Origin: Alphaproteobacteria bacterium
GTDB lineage: Bacteria > Pseudomonadota > Alphaproteobacteria > UBA8366
NCBI GenBank assembly: GCA_029861675.1
Contig: JAOTYV010000049.1
Coordinates: 1 to 21,129, forward strand
DNA: 21,129 nucleotides
Direction: 5' to 3'
Shown here: one piece after another, positions 7,794 to 15,164 of the stretch
Numbering within the stretch: position 1 is the first letter of the stretch
Layout of the letters: each line of letters starts with the position of its first letter
The notes under the pieces: model-generated
The model's database searches: none
What the model was told of the DNA's origin: nothing
The model's input: the letters and a program-made list of their open reading frames with translations, nothing else
Made by a program: the position numbers and the translations under genes

Positions 7794-8996
7794 ATGGCCG
7801 GAGGACCGTTGAAAGGCGTGCGGGTGATCGACATGACCACCGTGGTGGTTGGGCCGGTCTGCTCGCGAACACTCGCCGACCAGGGAGCCGACGTGGTGAA
7901 GGTCGAGGCGCCGGGGGGCGATATTCTGCGCGCGCTTGCCAAGGGCAGTCGCAATCCCGGCATGTCCGGCAAGTTCATCAACTTTAACCGCAACAAGCGC
8001 TCGATCTGCCTTGATATCAAGAAGGCGGCGGGGGCCAGGGCCGTGCGCCGGCTGATCGAAACCGCCGACGTCTTCGTCTCCAACGTGCGACCCGCCGCTC
8101 TGGATCGCGCCGGCCTCGACCCAGACAGCCTGCTCGCCCTTAACCCGCGGCTGATCCATTGTGCCATCGTCGCCTTCGGCAAGGGCGGGCGCTACTACAA
8201 TCAGCCCGCCTACGACCCGATCATCCAGAGCCTCTCCGGTGTGGCCGGCACCTTCGAGCGTGCCCATGGCGAGCCGATCTTCGTGCCCATGGTGATGAGC
8301 GACCATATCAGCGGTTTGATCGCCGCCCAGTGCATCGGCTTCGCACTCTATCGCCGCGAGAAGACCGGCAAGGGCGAGGCGGTCGAGGTGCCCATGTTGG
8401 AGAACATGGCCTCCTTCGTCACCAGCGAGCACATGGGCGGGGCCACCTTCGTGCCCGCCGAAGGCAGTTCCGGGGATAACCGGCTGTTGAGCCCCGATTA
8501 CCGCCCGCAGCCGACCAAGGACGGCTATATCACTATCAGCCCCAACACAAATGCCCAGGCTTTCGCCTTCTTCGACGCCATCGGCCGTCCCGAGTTGAAG
8601 GACGATCCAATGTTCAACAGCCCGGCCTCGCGTACCCTGCACGCGGCGGAATATTTCGAGGTCCGCGCCAAGGGGCTGTTGCTGCATACCACTGAGGAAT
8701 GGATGGAGATGTTCGCGGAGCTGGACATTCCGGCCGCACGCTACAACGCCATCGACGACCTGTTCGACGATCCGCATTTGAACGACGTGGGCTTCTTCGC
8801 CGACGAGGAGCATCCGAGCGAGGGGAACATCCGCCGCACGAAGGTGCCCAACAGTTTCAGCGGCGGTGGCCGCGAGAACCCGCTGCATGCGCCGCGCAAA
8901 GGTGAGCAAACTCGAGAGATCTTGGCCGAGGCCGGCTACGAGGCCGGCGAGATTGAGGCCATGCTGTCCGATGGTGCCGCGATCGAGCTGGACTGA
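7794..8996 (+). CDS. Class III (CaiB/BaiF, formyl-CoA transferase family) CoA-transferase
   Basis: This 400-residue protein starts PLKGVRVIDMT, typical of CaiB/BaiF CoA-transferases, and continues with ADQGADVVKVEAP and NRNKRSICLDIK. The probable nucleophile corresponds to Asp169 of formyl-CoA transferase. It lies in MVMSDHISG, about residue 170 of this product, counting from the ATG at 7794. These enzymes move CoA between carboxylic acids through an aspartyl-CoA anhydride. The frame also has an ATG at 7779 inside the end of the hydratase gene. The 7794 ATG is preferred because GAGAG sits 8 nt before it and the family starts there. Either way the two genes are coupled. The likely role is activating the acid whose CoA ester the upstream hydratase handles. 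C5 dicarboxylate pathways show this pairing, but no citramalyl-CoA lyase gene is present here. Confidence 0.9.
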   Translation: MAGGPLKGVRVIDMTTVVVGPVCSRTLADQGADVVKVEAPGGDILRALAKGSRNPGMSGKFINFNRNKRSICLDIKKAAGARAVRRLIETADVFVSNVRPAALDRAGLDPDSLLALNPRLIHCAIVAFGKGGRYYNQPAYDPIIQSLSGVAGTFERAHGEPIFVPMVMSDHISGLIAAQCIGFALYRREKTGKGEAVEVPMLENMASFVTSEHMGGATFVPAEGSSGDNRLLSPDYRPQPTKDGYITISPNTNAQAFAFFDAIGRPELKDDPMFNSPASRTLHAAEYFEVRAKGLLLHTTEEWMEMFAELDIPAARYNAIDDLFDDPHLNDVGFFADEEHPSEGNIRRTKVPNSFSGGGRENPLHAPRKGEQTREILAEAGYEAGEIEAMLSDGAAIELD

Positions 8997-9013
8997 ATCG
9001 GAAATTCAGGCAG

Positions 9014-9145
9014 TGTCGGGGCAAAATTGATTACTTTGCCCGAACGTCAGGGTCGTATTTTGTCGCTGTTGATTTTGCGTGATTTCTACGGATGGATCCG
9101 AGCGGTTCGACGGCTACGTCGAGTATTCAAAATTTTGCTCTGACA
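9014..9145. repeat. REP-like element, copy B, bounded by inverted arms
   Basis: TGTCGGGGCAAAATT (9014-9028) is inverted at 9131-9145 with 13 of 15 matches. The first 65 nt align gap-free to copy A at 4752-4816, with 50 of 65 identical. It fills the spacer between the CoA-transferase stop and the membrane hydrolase start. It contains no ORF. Differences from copy A are scattered, as expected for old dispersed repeats rather than a recent duplication. Confidence 0.5.
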
Positions 9146-9170
9146 TTGCCGTACGGGAGGGACAATAACC

Positions 9171-10325
9171 ATGAGCGATCATGACGCCGGGACCAGCGGA
9201 GATCGCATCGTCTTCCATCTGGTACACGGGACCGGGGCAGAGAACGCACCGTGGACCAGGCCGGACTCGTTCTTCCGGAAACATCTTCAAAAGCGGCTGC
9301 GTGACCACGGATTAAGCGAGAAGATCGAGTTTACCGCACCCTGGTGGGGTGGCGAAAATCGGCATACTGCCCGGCTTTCAGGAGTGGAGAAGGTACGCGC
9401 CGAGGTCTGCGAGAACGTTGGCAACGGAAAGGCGCGCGTTCGCCAAGTACTCGTCGGCCACAGCCACGGGGGCAATGTCTGTTTCCTGGCCTGTAAGGAC
9501 GAGAACTTCGCAAAGAAAGTCGTGGGCGCGGTCTGCCTCTCGACGCCGTTCTTGGTCTTTCGGCGAGCGCGCTACCTGCGGTCGGACTACCTGGCCTGCT
9601 GGGTGGCATGGTGGATGGTTGCGTTGGCCGTGGCGGTAGTGATCACAAATGAAGCGTGGAAGGCGATGTTCCTCTCGCTACCGGTTCCGCTCGCTTTCGC
9701 GGCGTTCTATTTTTGGGCTTATCGGCGCAGGTACGAGGATTTGGAGGCCATCTCGGCGCCGGAATCGCTGCCTGTCCCGTCACTTCTTATCCGGTGTCCG
9801 GGGGACGAGGCGTCCGGAATTTTCGGCGTATCGCTTGTCCTTGAGCGCGCCCGAGTCGTCGCCACCACGAAGGTAGCTTCATTGTGGGGTTGGTTTAAAC
9901 AGCACTGGATTGTGTACATACTGTTTGCGGCCTTGGCAGGCGTCGGAGTTGCAGCCGCAATGTTCGCGAGTATGGCGCTAACCGGCTCACTGGATGCACT
10001 GAAGTTGCCGGTGATTTTCCTGTCGGTCTTATTCTTCATCCTGCTGGTCTTGCCCCTGCTGGCGGGTTTTCCGGTTCGGATTCTGCTGTACGGGTTCTCA
10101 TTCGGATTTGACGTGGCCACGAGAGGAATTTTCCTGGCCGTTACCGCGGAAACCGCGCCACCCGGCGTCTGGCAAGTGCAGACGATCCACACGCAATCAT
10201 CCGAATTCGGCGCTCCAACGCTGACTCAGGCTCACAGCGAGCCATACAACAATGAGGAGGCAATCGAGACGATTGCGTTGTGGGTGAAACGGCTTGTAGA
10301 GGCAGATGAATCCCGCGATCCCTGA
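9171..10325 (+). CDS. Alpha/beta-hydrolase-like protein with internal membrane segments
   Basis: A 384-residue protein of unrecognised family. The N-terminus VFHLVHGTG (residues 14-22) resembles the oxyanion-hole strand of alpha/beta hydrolases, and LVGHSHGGN (94-102) is a clear nucleophile elbow with Ser98. Two hydrophobic stretches follow (about 139-159 and 165-183), then a soluble piece with LLIRCPGDEASG (Asp212 a candidate acid), two more hydrophobic stretches (about 246-270 and 278-299), and a C-terminal part with HSEP (His355 a candidate catalytic base). Thus the catalytic triad would be split by two membrane hairpins. An AGGG-type ribosome site (GGGAGGGAC) precedes the ATG. The neighbours give no functional clue. 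A membrane-tethered lipase, esterase or thioesterase is an inference only. Confidence 0.75.
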   Translation: MSDHDAGTSGDRIVFHLVHGTGAENAPWTRPDSFFRKHLQKRLRDHGLSEKIEFTAPWWGGENRHTARLSGVEKVRAEVCENVGNGKARVRQVLVGHSHGGNVCFLACKDENFAKKVVGAVCLSTPFLVFRRARYLRSDYLACWVAWWMVALAVAVVITNEAWKAMFLSLPVPLAFAAFYFWAYRRRYEDLEAISAPESLPVPSLLIRCPGDEASGIFGVSLVLERARVVATTKVASLWGWFKQHWIVYILFAALAGVGVAAAMFASMALTGSLDALKLPVIFLSVLFFILLVLPLLAGFPVRILLYGFSFGFDVATRGIFLAVTAETAPPGVWQVQTIHTQSSEFGAPTLTQAHSEPYNNEEAIETIALWVKRLVEADESRDP

Positions 10326-10778
10326 GCGATGAATCGAATCTTTGGCGCGGTTGTGCGGTGTATGTTCTCCGATAAGCCTGGCATCTGGAACGCGCATCAT
10401 CCAGCGATAGGGACCAGTTCGGGTCGATGCATTCGTGCCTGACCATTCAATAACGCCGCCCGTCGCCTCCGACGCATCCTTCCCTCATTTGGCAAAGTTC
10501 CGAATAAGCCAGCGCTCTCAATCAAAGTGGACTACAATTTGCCTTGCTTTCCACATGCGGAATGGATGGCGGAAGCGTAGTGGTTGGCGACTGCAATATG
10601 ATCCAGAACCGCGAATCTGAAAAAGCTGAAATCGAATTTGGTCAGCGGAAATTTGAATGCGTAGTTTGAAGGTTAGAGTCGGCGAAATTGGCTCAAACAT
10701 CGCGAAAATGATCAATACCGGAAGGAAGAGATTAACAGCTGAGCTTCCCGAATCGACAAGTAGCAAACGAGGCGCGCT
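10326..10778. other. Gene-poor spacer upstream of ppc
   Basis: About 450 nt without a convincing ORF on either strand and visibly less GC-rich than its neighbours. No tRNA, strong terminator or repeat was found. The ppc promoter and leader probably lie in its right half, and a GAGG ribosome site is present at its very end, but no confident -35/-10 pair could be picked. Confidence 0.5.
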
Positions 10779-13562
10779 ATGAATTCCGCAACGGACCAGC
10801 ATATGCCGGGAACCGGTGATCTTGCGGAGAAGGATCTCCCACTTCTCGAAGATATTCGGCTTCTGGGGCGTCTACTCGGCGAGACCGTCCGAACCCAAGA
10901 AGGTCAGTTCATCTTCGATCTCATCGAGACTATCCGCCGCACATCAATCCGATTTCACCGCGATGACGACTATGAAGCGCGGCGCGAACTCGAAGAGATC
11001 TTGCAGACCCTTACTCCCGAACAGGCTGTGCAAGTCATTCGGGCCTTCAGCTATTTCTCGCATCTGGCCAATATTGCCGAAGACCAACATCACGTCCGCC
11101 GTACGCGCAGCCATGACATCGCGGGCGATCCGCCGCGACCCGGAACGATCGCGCGAGCAATGACTCGGGTCGTCGAGGCTGGATATTCTTGCAGTGCGCT
11201 TGTCGAGTTTTTCAACGAGGCCGTCGTTTGTCCCGTCCTGACGGCGCATCCGACGGAGGTGCGGCGAAAAAGCACGATGGACCTGGAAATGTCAGTGGCC
11301 GAATTGCTCGACCGTCGCGGGCGGGGCACCTGGACGCCGGAAGAACAGCGGGACATCGAAGACAAGCTGAGCCGCGCTATCCTCGCTCTTTGGCAAACGA
11401 CGCTGCTGCGCCAAACCCGATTGAGCGTGATGGACGAAGTAACAAACGGCCTCTCCTATTACGACTACACCTTCTTTCGCGAGCTGCCGCGACTTTATGC
11501 CAATCTCGAAGACAGCCTTGCGGAACTGGGGTCGACGGATGACACTTCGACGATCGGTTCGTTTCTCCGAATCGGTAGCTGGATTGGCGGCGATCGTGAC
11601 GGCAACCCGTTTGTCGACGCTGGTGTCTTACGCGAAACCTTGCGCATGCAAAGCGCGCATGTCTTGAACTTTTACCAGGAGGAATTGCCGAAGCTTAGGA
11701 GCGAGCTATCCCTTTCGACAACCATCGTCGAGGTCTCGCAGGATTTGAGGGAACTTGCTGCCAGATCGCCGGACACGTCGGTGCACCGCGAGGTCGAGCC
11801 CTACCGCCGTGCGATCTCGCTGATCCGGGCGAGGCTGGCGGAGACGCAGCGGGTCATCAATGGTGTCGTCGCATCGGTAGGAGATGTCGGCGACGCCGCG
11901 CCTTACACATCCCCCAAGGAACTGCTCGCCGACCTCGAGATCATCCGGGAGTCGCTATTCGCCAATGGTTCCGAGGCGCTCACCCGGGGGCGGCTCCGAC
12001 TGTTGCACCGAGCCGTCGACTGCTTTGGATTTAACCTCGCCAGTCTCGACCTGCGTCAGGACTCAGATGTCCATGCGGCGACGATCGCCGAGATGATCGC
12101 CGCTGTCGCACCCGATGTGGACTACCTGAAAGCCGGTGAAGACGAACGGATTGGGCTGCTCCGCAAAGAACTTGGGACGCTTCGCCCGCTCATGAGACCC
12201 AACTGGTCCTATTCCCGGCAGACGGCGGACGAGTTGGCTATCTTTGCGGAAGCCAAGGCCGCCCACGACACATATGGCCGAAATGCGATTGCGGCGTCCA
12301 TCGTTTCGAACACACGCGGTGTATCGGATCTGCTCGGACTGGCGGTCCTGCTGAAAGAGGCCGGACTTATAACACCCGAAGGGCACAGCGACATCGATGT
12401 CGTGCCCCTGTTCGAAACCATTCCGGACTTGCGCAACTGCGTCAGCATCATGGATCGCCTGCTTGCCATTCCCGAATATCGGCGGCTGGTCGACAGCCGG
12501 GGCGGGCTACAGGAAATCATGATCGGCTATTCCGACAGCAACAAGGACGGCGGCTATATTACATCCGGATGGGAGCTTTATAAGGCCGAGATTGGCCTCG
12601 TCGATCTATGTCAGCAGTACGAGGTGCGGCTGCGTTTATTCCACGGCCGCGGCGGCACCGTGGGGCGAGGCGGCGGCCCGAGCTACGATGCCATTCTCGC
12701 GCAGCCTCAGGGCGCCGTGAACGGCCAGATTCGCCTGACGGAACAGGGGGAGACGATTTCGAGCAAATACACGAATGCCGAGGTCGGCCGGCGGAACCTG
12801 GAAATTTTCGCGGCAGCATCGCTCGAAGCATCGCTGTTGCACGCGCGAACCGGGCCTGTTCCGCAGGCGTACATTGAGGCCATGGAATATCTATCCACGC
12901 ACGCTTTTGCGGCCTATCGCGCCCTTGTGTACGAAACGCCCGATTTCGACGCGTACTTTCGGGCCTCGACTGTCATCAGCGAGATCTCGACGTTGAACAT
13001 CGGGTCGCGCCCGGCGTCGCGCAAGAAGACGGGACGTATCGAGGACCTTAGGGCCATCCCCTGGGTGTTCAGCTGGTCGCAATGCCGTGTCATGCTGCCG
13101 GGATGGTACGGGTTTGGAGCGGCGGTAAAGTCCTGGCTGTCTGACTATTCGGACGATGGTCTGACTCTTCTTCGGGATATGTATCGCGATTGGCCGTTCT
13201 TCCGTGCGCTGCTGTCGAACATGGACATGGTGCTGGCGAAAAGCAATATGGCAATTGCCTCCCGTTATGCCGATCTCGTGTCGGACGAAACCTTGAGGCG
13301 CGCGGTTTTCAGTCGCATCGTTGAGGAGCGGCGGGCATCAATTTCGGCTTTGATGGATATTTTCGAGAACGATCAGCTCTTGGACGGCAACCCGCTTTTG
13401 GCTAGGTCCATTCAGAATCGTTTCCCCTACATCGATCCACTGAACCACATGCAGGTCGAGCTCTTGAAAGCCTATCGCGAAGGGTCGCCCGACCCGAAGG
13501 TCCTGCGCGGTCTTCTCCTCACGATCAATGGCATTTCCGCAGGGTTGCGCAACAGCGGCTGA
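10779..13562 (+). CDS. ppc: Phosphoenolpyruvate carboxylase
   Basis: This 927-residue protein has full family length and all diagnostic blocks. They are [15 protein letters not shown] with catalytic His157, [13 protein letters not shown] with Lys589, the [14 protein letters not shown] loop (from about 621), [19 protein letters not shown] and the C-terminal [18 protein letters not shown]. It condenses phosphoenolpyruvate with bicarbonate to oxaloacetate, replenishing the TCA cycle in the cytosol, usually as a tetramer. The protein ends AGLRNSG; the enterobacterial enzyme ends in NTG, so one conservative change is seen. GAGG sits about 8 nt before the ATG. It stands alone, flanked by spacer and mobile DNA, so it is probably monocistronic. 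It could supply C4 acids alongside acid-degrading genes upstream, but that link is only inferred. Confidence 0.98.
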   Translation: MNSATDQHMPGTGDLAEKDLPLLEDIRLLGRLLGETVRTQEGQFIFDLIETIRRTSIRFHRDDDYEARRELEEILQTLTPEQAVQVIRAFSYFSHLANIAEDQHHVRRTRSHDIAGDPPRPGTIARAMTRVVEAGYSCSALVEFFNEAVVCPVLTAHPTEVRRKSTMDLEMSVAELLDRRGRGTWTPEEQRDIEDKLSRAILALWQTTLLRQTRLSVMDEVTNGLSYYDYTFFRELPRLYANLEDSLAELGSTDDTSTIGSFLRIGSWIGGDRDGNPFVDAGVLRETLRMQSAHVLNFYQEELPKLRSELSLSTTIVEVSQDLRELAARSPDTSVHREVEPYRRAISLIRARLAETQRVINGVVASVGDVGDAAPYTSPKELLADLEIIRESLFANGSEALTRGRLRLLHRAVDCFGFNLASLDLRQDSDVHAATIAEMIAAVAPDVDYLKAGEDERIGLLRKELGTLRPLMRPNWSYSRQTADELAIFAEAKAAHDTYGRNAIAASIVSNTRGVSDLLGLAVLLKEAGLITPEGHSDIDVVPLFETIPDLRNCVSIMDRLLAIPEYRRLVDSRGGLQEIMIGYSDSNKDGGYITSGWELYKAEIGLVDLCQQYEVRLRLFHGRGGTVGRGGGPSYDAILAQPQGAVNGQIRLTEQGETISSKYTNAEVGRRNLEIFAAASLEASLLHARTGPVPQAYIEAMEYLSTHAFAAYRALVYETPDFDAYFRASTVISEISTLNIGSRPASRKKTGRIEDLRAIPWVFSWSQCRVMLPGWYGFGAAVKSWLSDYSDDGLTLLRDMYRDWPFFRALLSNMDMVLAKSNMAIASRYADLVSDETLRRAVFSRIVEERRASISALMDIFENDQLLDGNPLLARSIQNRFPYIDPLNHMQVELLKAYREGSPDPKVLRGLLLTINGISAGLRNSG

Positions 13563-13624
13563 TTGTCGTCGACAAAGACACAAGGTATGCCCGCCGCTTT
13601 CCCCGGCCTTGCCAATCGTGCTTT

Positions 13625-13708
13625 TCAGAACTCGAGATCAATGATTTTACCGAGCTCCGCAAGGGCGGCGTCGGTCCGCTCCTGCATTAGCGGCCTGTCC
13701 CACCTCAA
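13625..13708 (-). pseudogene. C-terminal remnant of an unidentified gene cut off by the insertion element
   Basis: The minus strand reads as an open, compositionally normal coding end containing RWDRPLMQERTDAALAEL and finishing IIDLEF before a TGA at 13625. The frame stays open into the leader of the transposase gene, where it becomes Asn/Lys-rich and unlike protein-coding sequence. The break is placed near 13708 by this change and is approximate. It looks like the tail of a gene whose front was lost or displaced when the element inserted. The family is not recognised. Confidence 0.35.
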
Positions 13709-13758
13709 AACCGGTATTCCTTGATTTTTGTTTCTGTTTTGCCCGCTAAACCGGCGGC

Positions 13759-14784
13759 ATGATCAGTATCTTTCGTCTCGTTCTTCTTCAATTTCACGCC
13801 TGCCTGAAATCTCGTGCCGAAATCCGGGCCGAGAACATGATGCTCCGTCACCAGCTGGATATGCTTCTTCGACCATCACGCGAGCGGGTGCGCACAACCA
13901 AGGTCGATCGCCTCTGGTTCGTGTGGCTCTACCGCCTTTGGCCAAGGTCGATTCAGGCGATGATGATTGTTCATCCGAAAACTCTGATCCGCTGGCATCG
14001 GGAGGGAGTCAGATGGTATTGGCGATGGGAGTCCCGCCGTCGCGGGGGACGGCCCAGGGTCAGCGCAGAAATCCGTCAACTCGTCCGGCAGATGAGCAGG
14101 GAGAATCCGCTATGGGGCGCGCCTCGCATCCACGGCGAACTCCTCAAGCTGGGCATTGGCGTCAGTCAGTCGACGGTATCGAAGTACATGCCGCGTCGCC
14201 CTGATCCGGGACAGCGCTGGAAGACCTTCTTGGAAAACCATCGGGATTGTATAGCCGCTGTCGACTTTCTGACCGTCCCGACAATATCGTTCAGACAGCT
14301 CTATGTGCTCGTCGTCCTGAACCATCAACGGCGTCGGTTGGTTTACCTTGCCGTCACCGCGAACCCGACGGCTTTCTGGACGGTTCAGCAGATGCGCGAG
14401 GCTTTTCCATGGGAAGGCGCACCGCGTTACGTTATCCATGATCGCCACGGAACATTCGGGGAAACTTTTCGCCGAAGGCTTCAGCTATTGGGAATGACAT
14501 CCGTTCCCATCGCGCCCGGATCGCCCTGGCAGAACGGACACGTCGAACGGGTTATAAGTTCCATCCGTCGCGAGTGCCTTGATCACATGATTATCGTCAA
14601 CGCACAGCATCTACGCCGCGTCCTGCAAGACTATCTCGTCTATTACAATGAGGCGCGAACGCATCATGCTCTGTCGAAAGATGCGCCTGTCCCGCGCGCT
14701 ACGTCTCCGCTCCATGAGGAAAAAATTATCGCAGTTCCCCAACTCGGAGGCCTGCATCACCGATATGAGCGACGCGTCGCATAA
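13759..14784 (+). CDS. Integrase-core (rve, DDE) transposase, IS3/IS481-like
   Basis: This 341-residue protein has an N-terminal helical DNA-binding part (about 20-150, with TLIRWHREG and NPLWGAPRIHGELLKLGI) and a C-terminal integrase core. The catalytic triad is readable: Asp169 (AAVDF), Asp228 (VIHDRHG) and Glu263 (NGHVERVI), with 34 residues between the last two. The IRRECLDH and YYNEARTHHALSKDAPVPR stretches are typical of this alphaproteobacterial integrase-core group, usually encoded as a single ORF without the orfA/orfB frameshift. It catalyses strand transfer of its own element. The ATG follows an AT-rich leader with no strong ribosome site. The gene appears intact, so the element could still be active. 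Confidence 0.9.
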   Translation: MISIFRLVLLQFHACLKSRAEIRAENMMLRHQLDMLLRPSRERVRTTKVDRLWFVWLYRLWPRSIQAMMIVHPKTLIRWHREGVRWYWRWESRRRGGRPRVSAEIRQLVRQMSRENPLWGAPRIHGELLKLGIGVSQSTVSKYMPRRPDPGQRWKTFLENHRDCIAAVDFLTVPTISFRQLYVLVVLNHQRRRLVYLAVTANPTAFWTVQQMREAFPWEGAPRYVIHDRHGTFGETFRRRLQLLGMTSVPIAPGSPWQNGHVERVISSIRRECLDHMIIVNAQHLRRVLQDYLVYYNEARTHHALSKDAPVPRATSPLHEEKIIAVPQLGGLHHRYERRVA

Positions 14785-14888
14785 AAACGTTCAGAACCAG
14801 ATCGGAACAAGAGTTTTGAAAAGGCACAGGCAAAGGCTGGGACTGGCTGGCGGTGCAGACAGTCTCGAGCGAACCAGTCTCCGCCGAT

Positions 14889-15059
14889 TTCCCTGTTAAA
14901 CAGGGAAAAAACAGGGAATTTTCTTAATATTGAGGTGTTTTGGATGTCTTGACCCCTCGTAATGCACTGGAATTACGCCAATTTTTGAGCAATTTCCCTA
15001 CGCACTAGAACAGGGAATTTAAATCATTGAACAGGGAAATTTTCTGGAGGAACAGGGAA
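14889..15059. repeat. AACAGGGAA iteron-like array (five direct copies, one inverted)
   Basis: Direct copies of AACAGGGAA start at 14899, 14910, 15009, 15030 and 15051. An inverted copy at 14889-14897 makes a 19-nt palindrome with the first. A partial inverted TTTCCCT is at 14993-14999. Spacings are 11, 99, 21 and 21 nt, close to whole helical turns for the clustered copies. The stretch is AT-rich and holds no gene. It lies between the transposase and topoisomerase genes and is probably the subterminal protein-binding region of the element. Confidence 0.75.
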
Positions 15060-15164
15060 ACTCAATCGAGTTTCAGGCAACCGCAATATCACACCTCGTC
15101 TTCTCGTGTTCGTTCATTTCAATGTGTAGACTCCGGCGCAGCGCCGATAACAGCCGCCAGGCAA

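Larger units (their letters stand above)
13709..15075 (+). mobile_element. Putative insertion element: integrase-core transposase plus repeat-rich right end
   Basis: The limits are inferred, not proven. The left limit is where the truncated minus-strand frame loses coding character. The right limit is just past the AACAGGGAA array and the small AAACTC-AATC-GAGTTT dyad at 15058-15073. I could not find convincing terminal inverted repeats or a target duplication. Low-GC flanks around a GC-rich transposase gene fit an inserted unit. Confidence 0.35.

Noticed and set aside
6833..8182. Long minus-strand ORF (449 aa) opposite the hydratase and CoA-transferase genes
   Set aside because: It is antisense to two recognised families and its own translation has no family features; long antisense frames are expected in GC-rich DNA.
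7758..8909. Minus-strand ORF (383 aa) opposite the CoA-transferase
   Set aside because: It is a shadow of the CaiB-type gene; its His/Gly/Val-rich translation is typical of reverse-strand reading.
14889..15059. CRISPR-like array interpretation of the AACAGGGAA repeats
   Set aside because: Repeat units are only 9 nt, spacers of about 12 nt are not unique protospacer-sized segments, and no cas gene is present.
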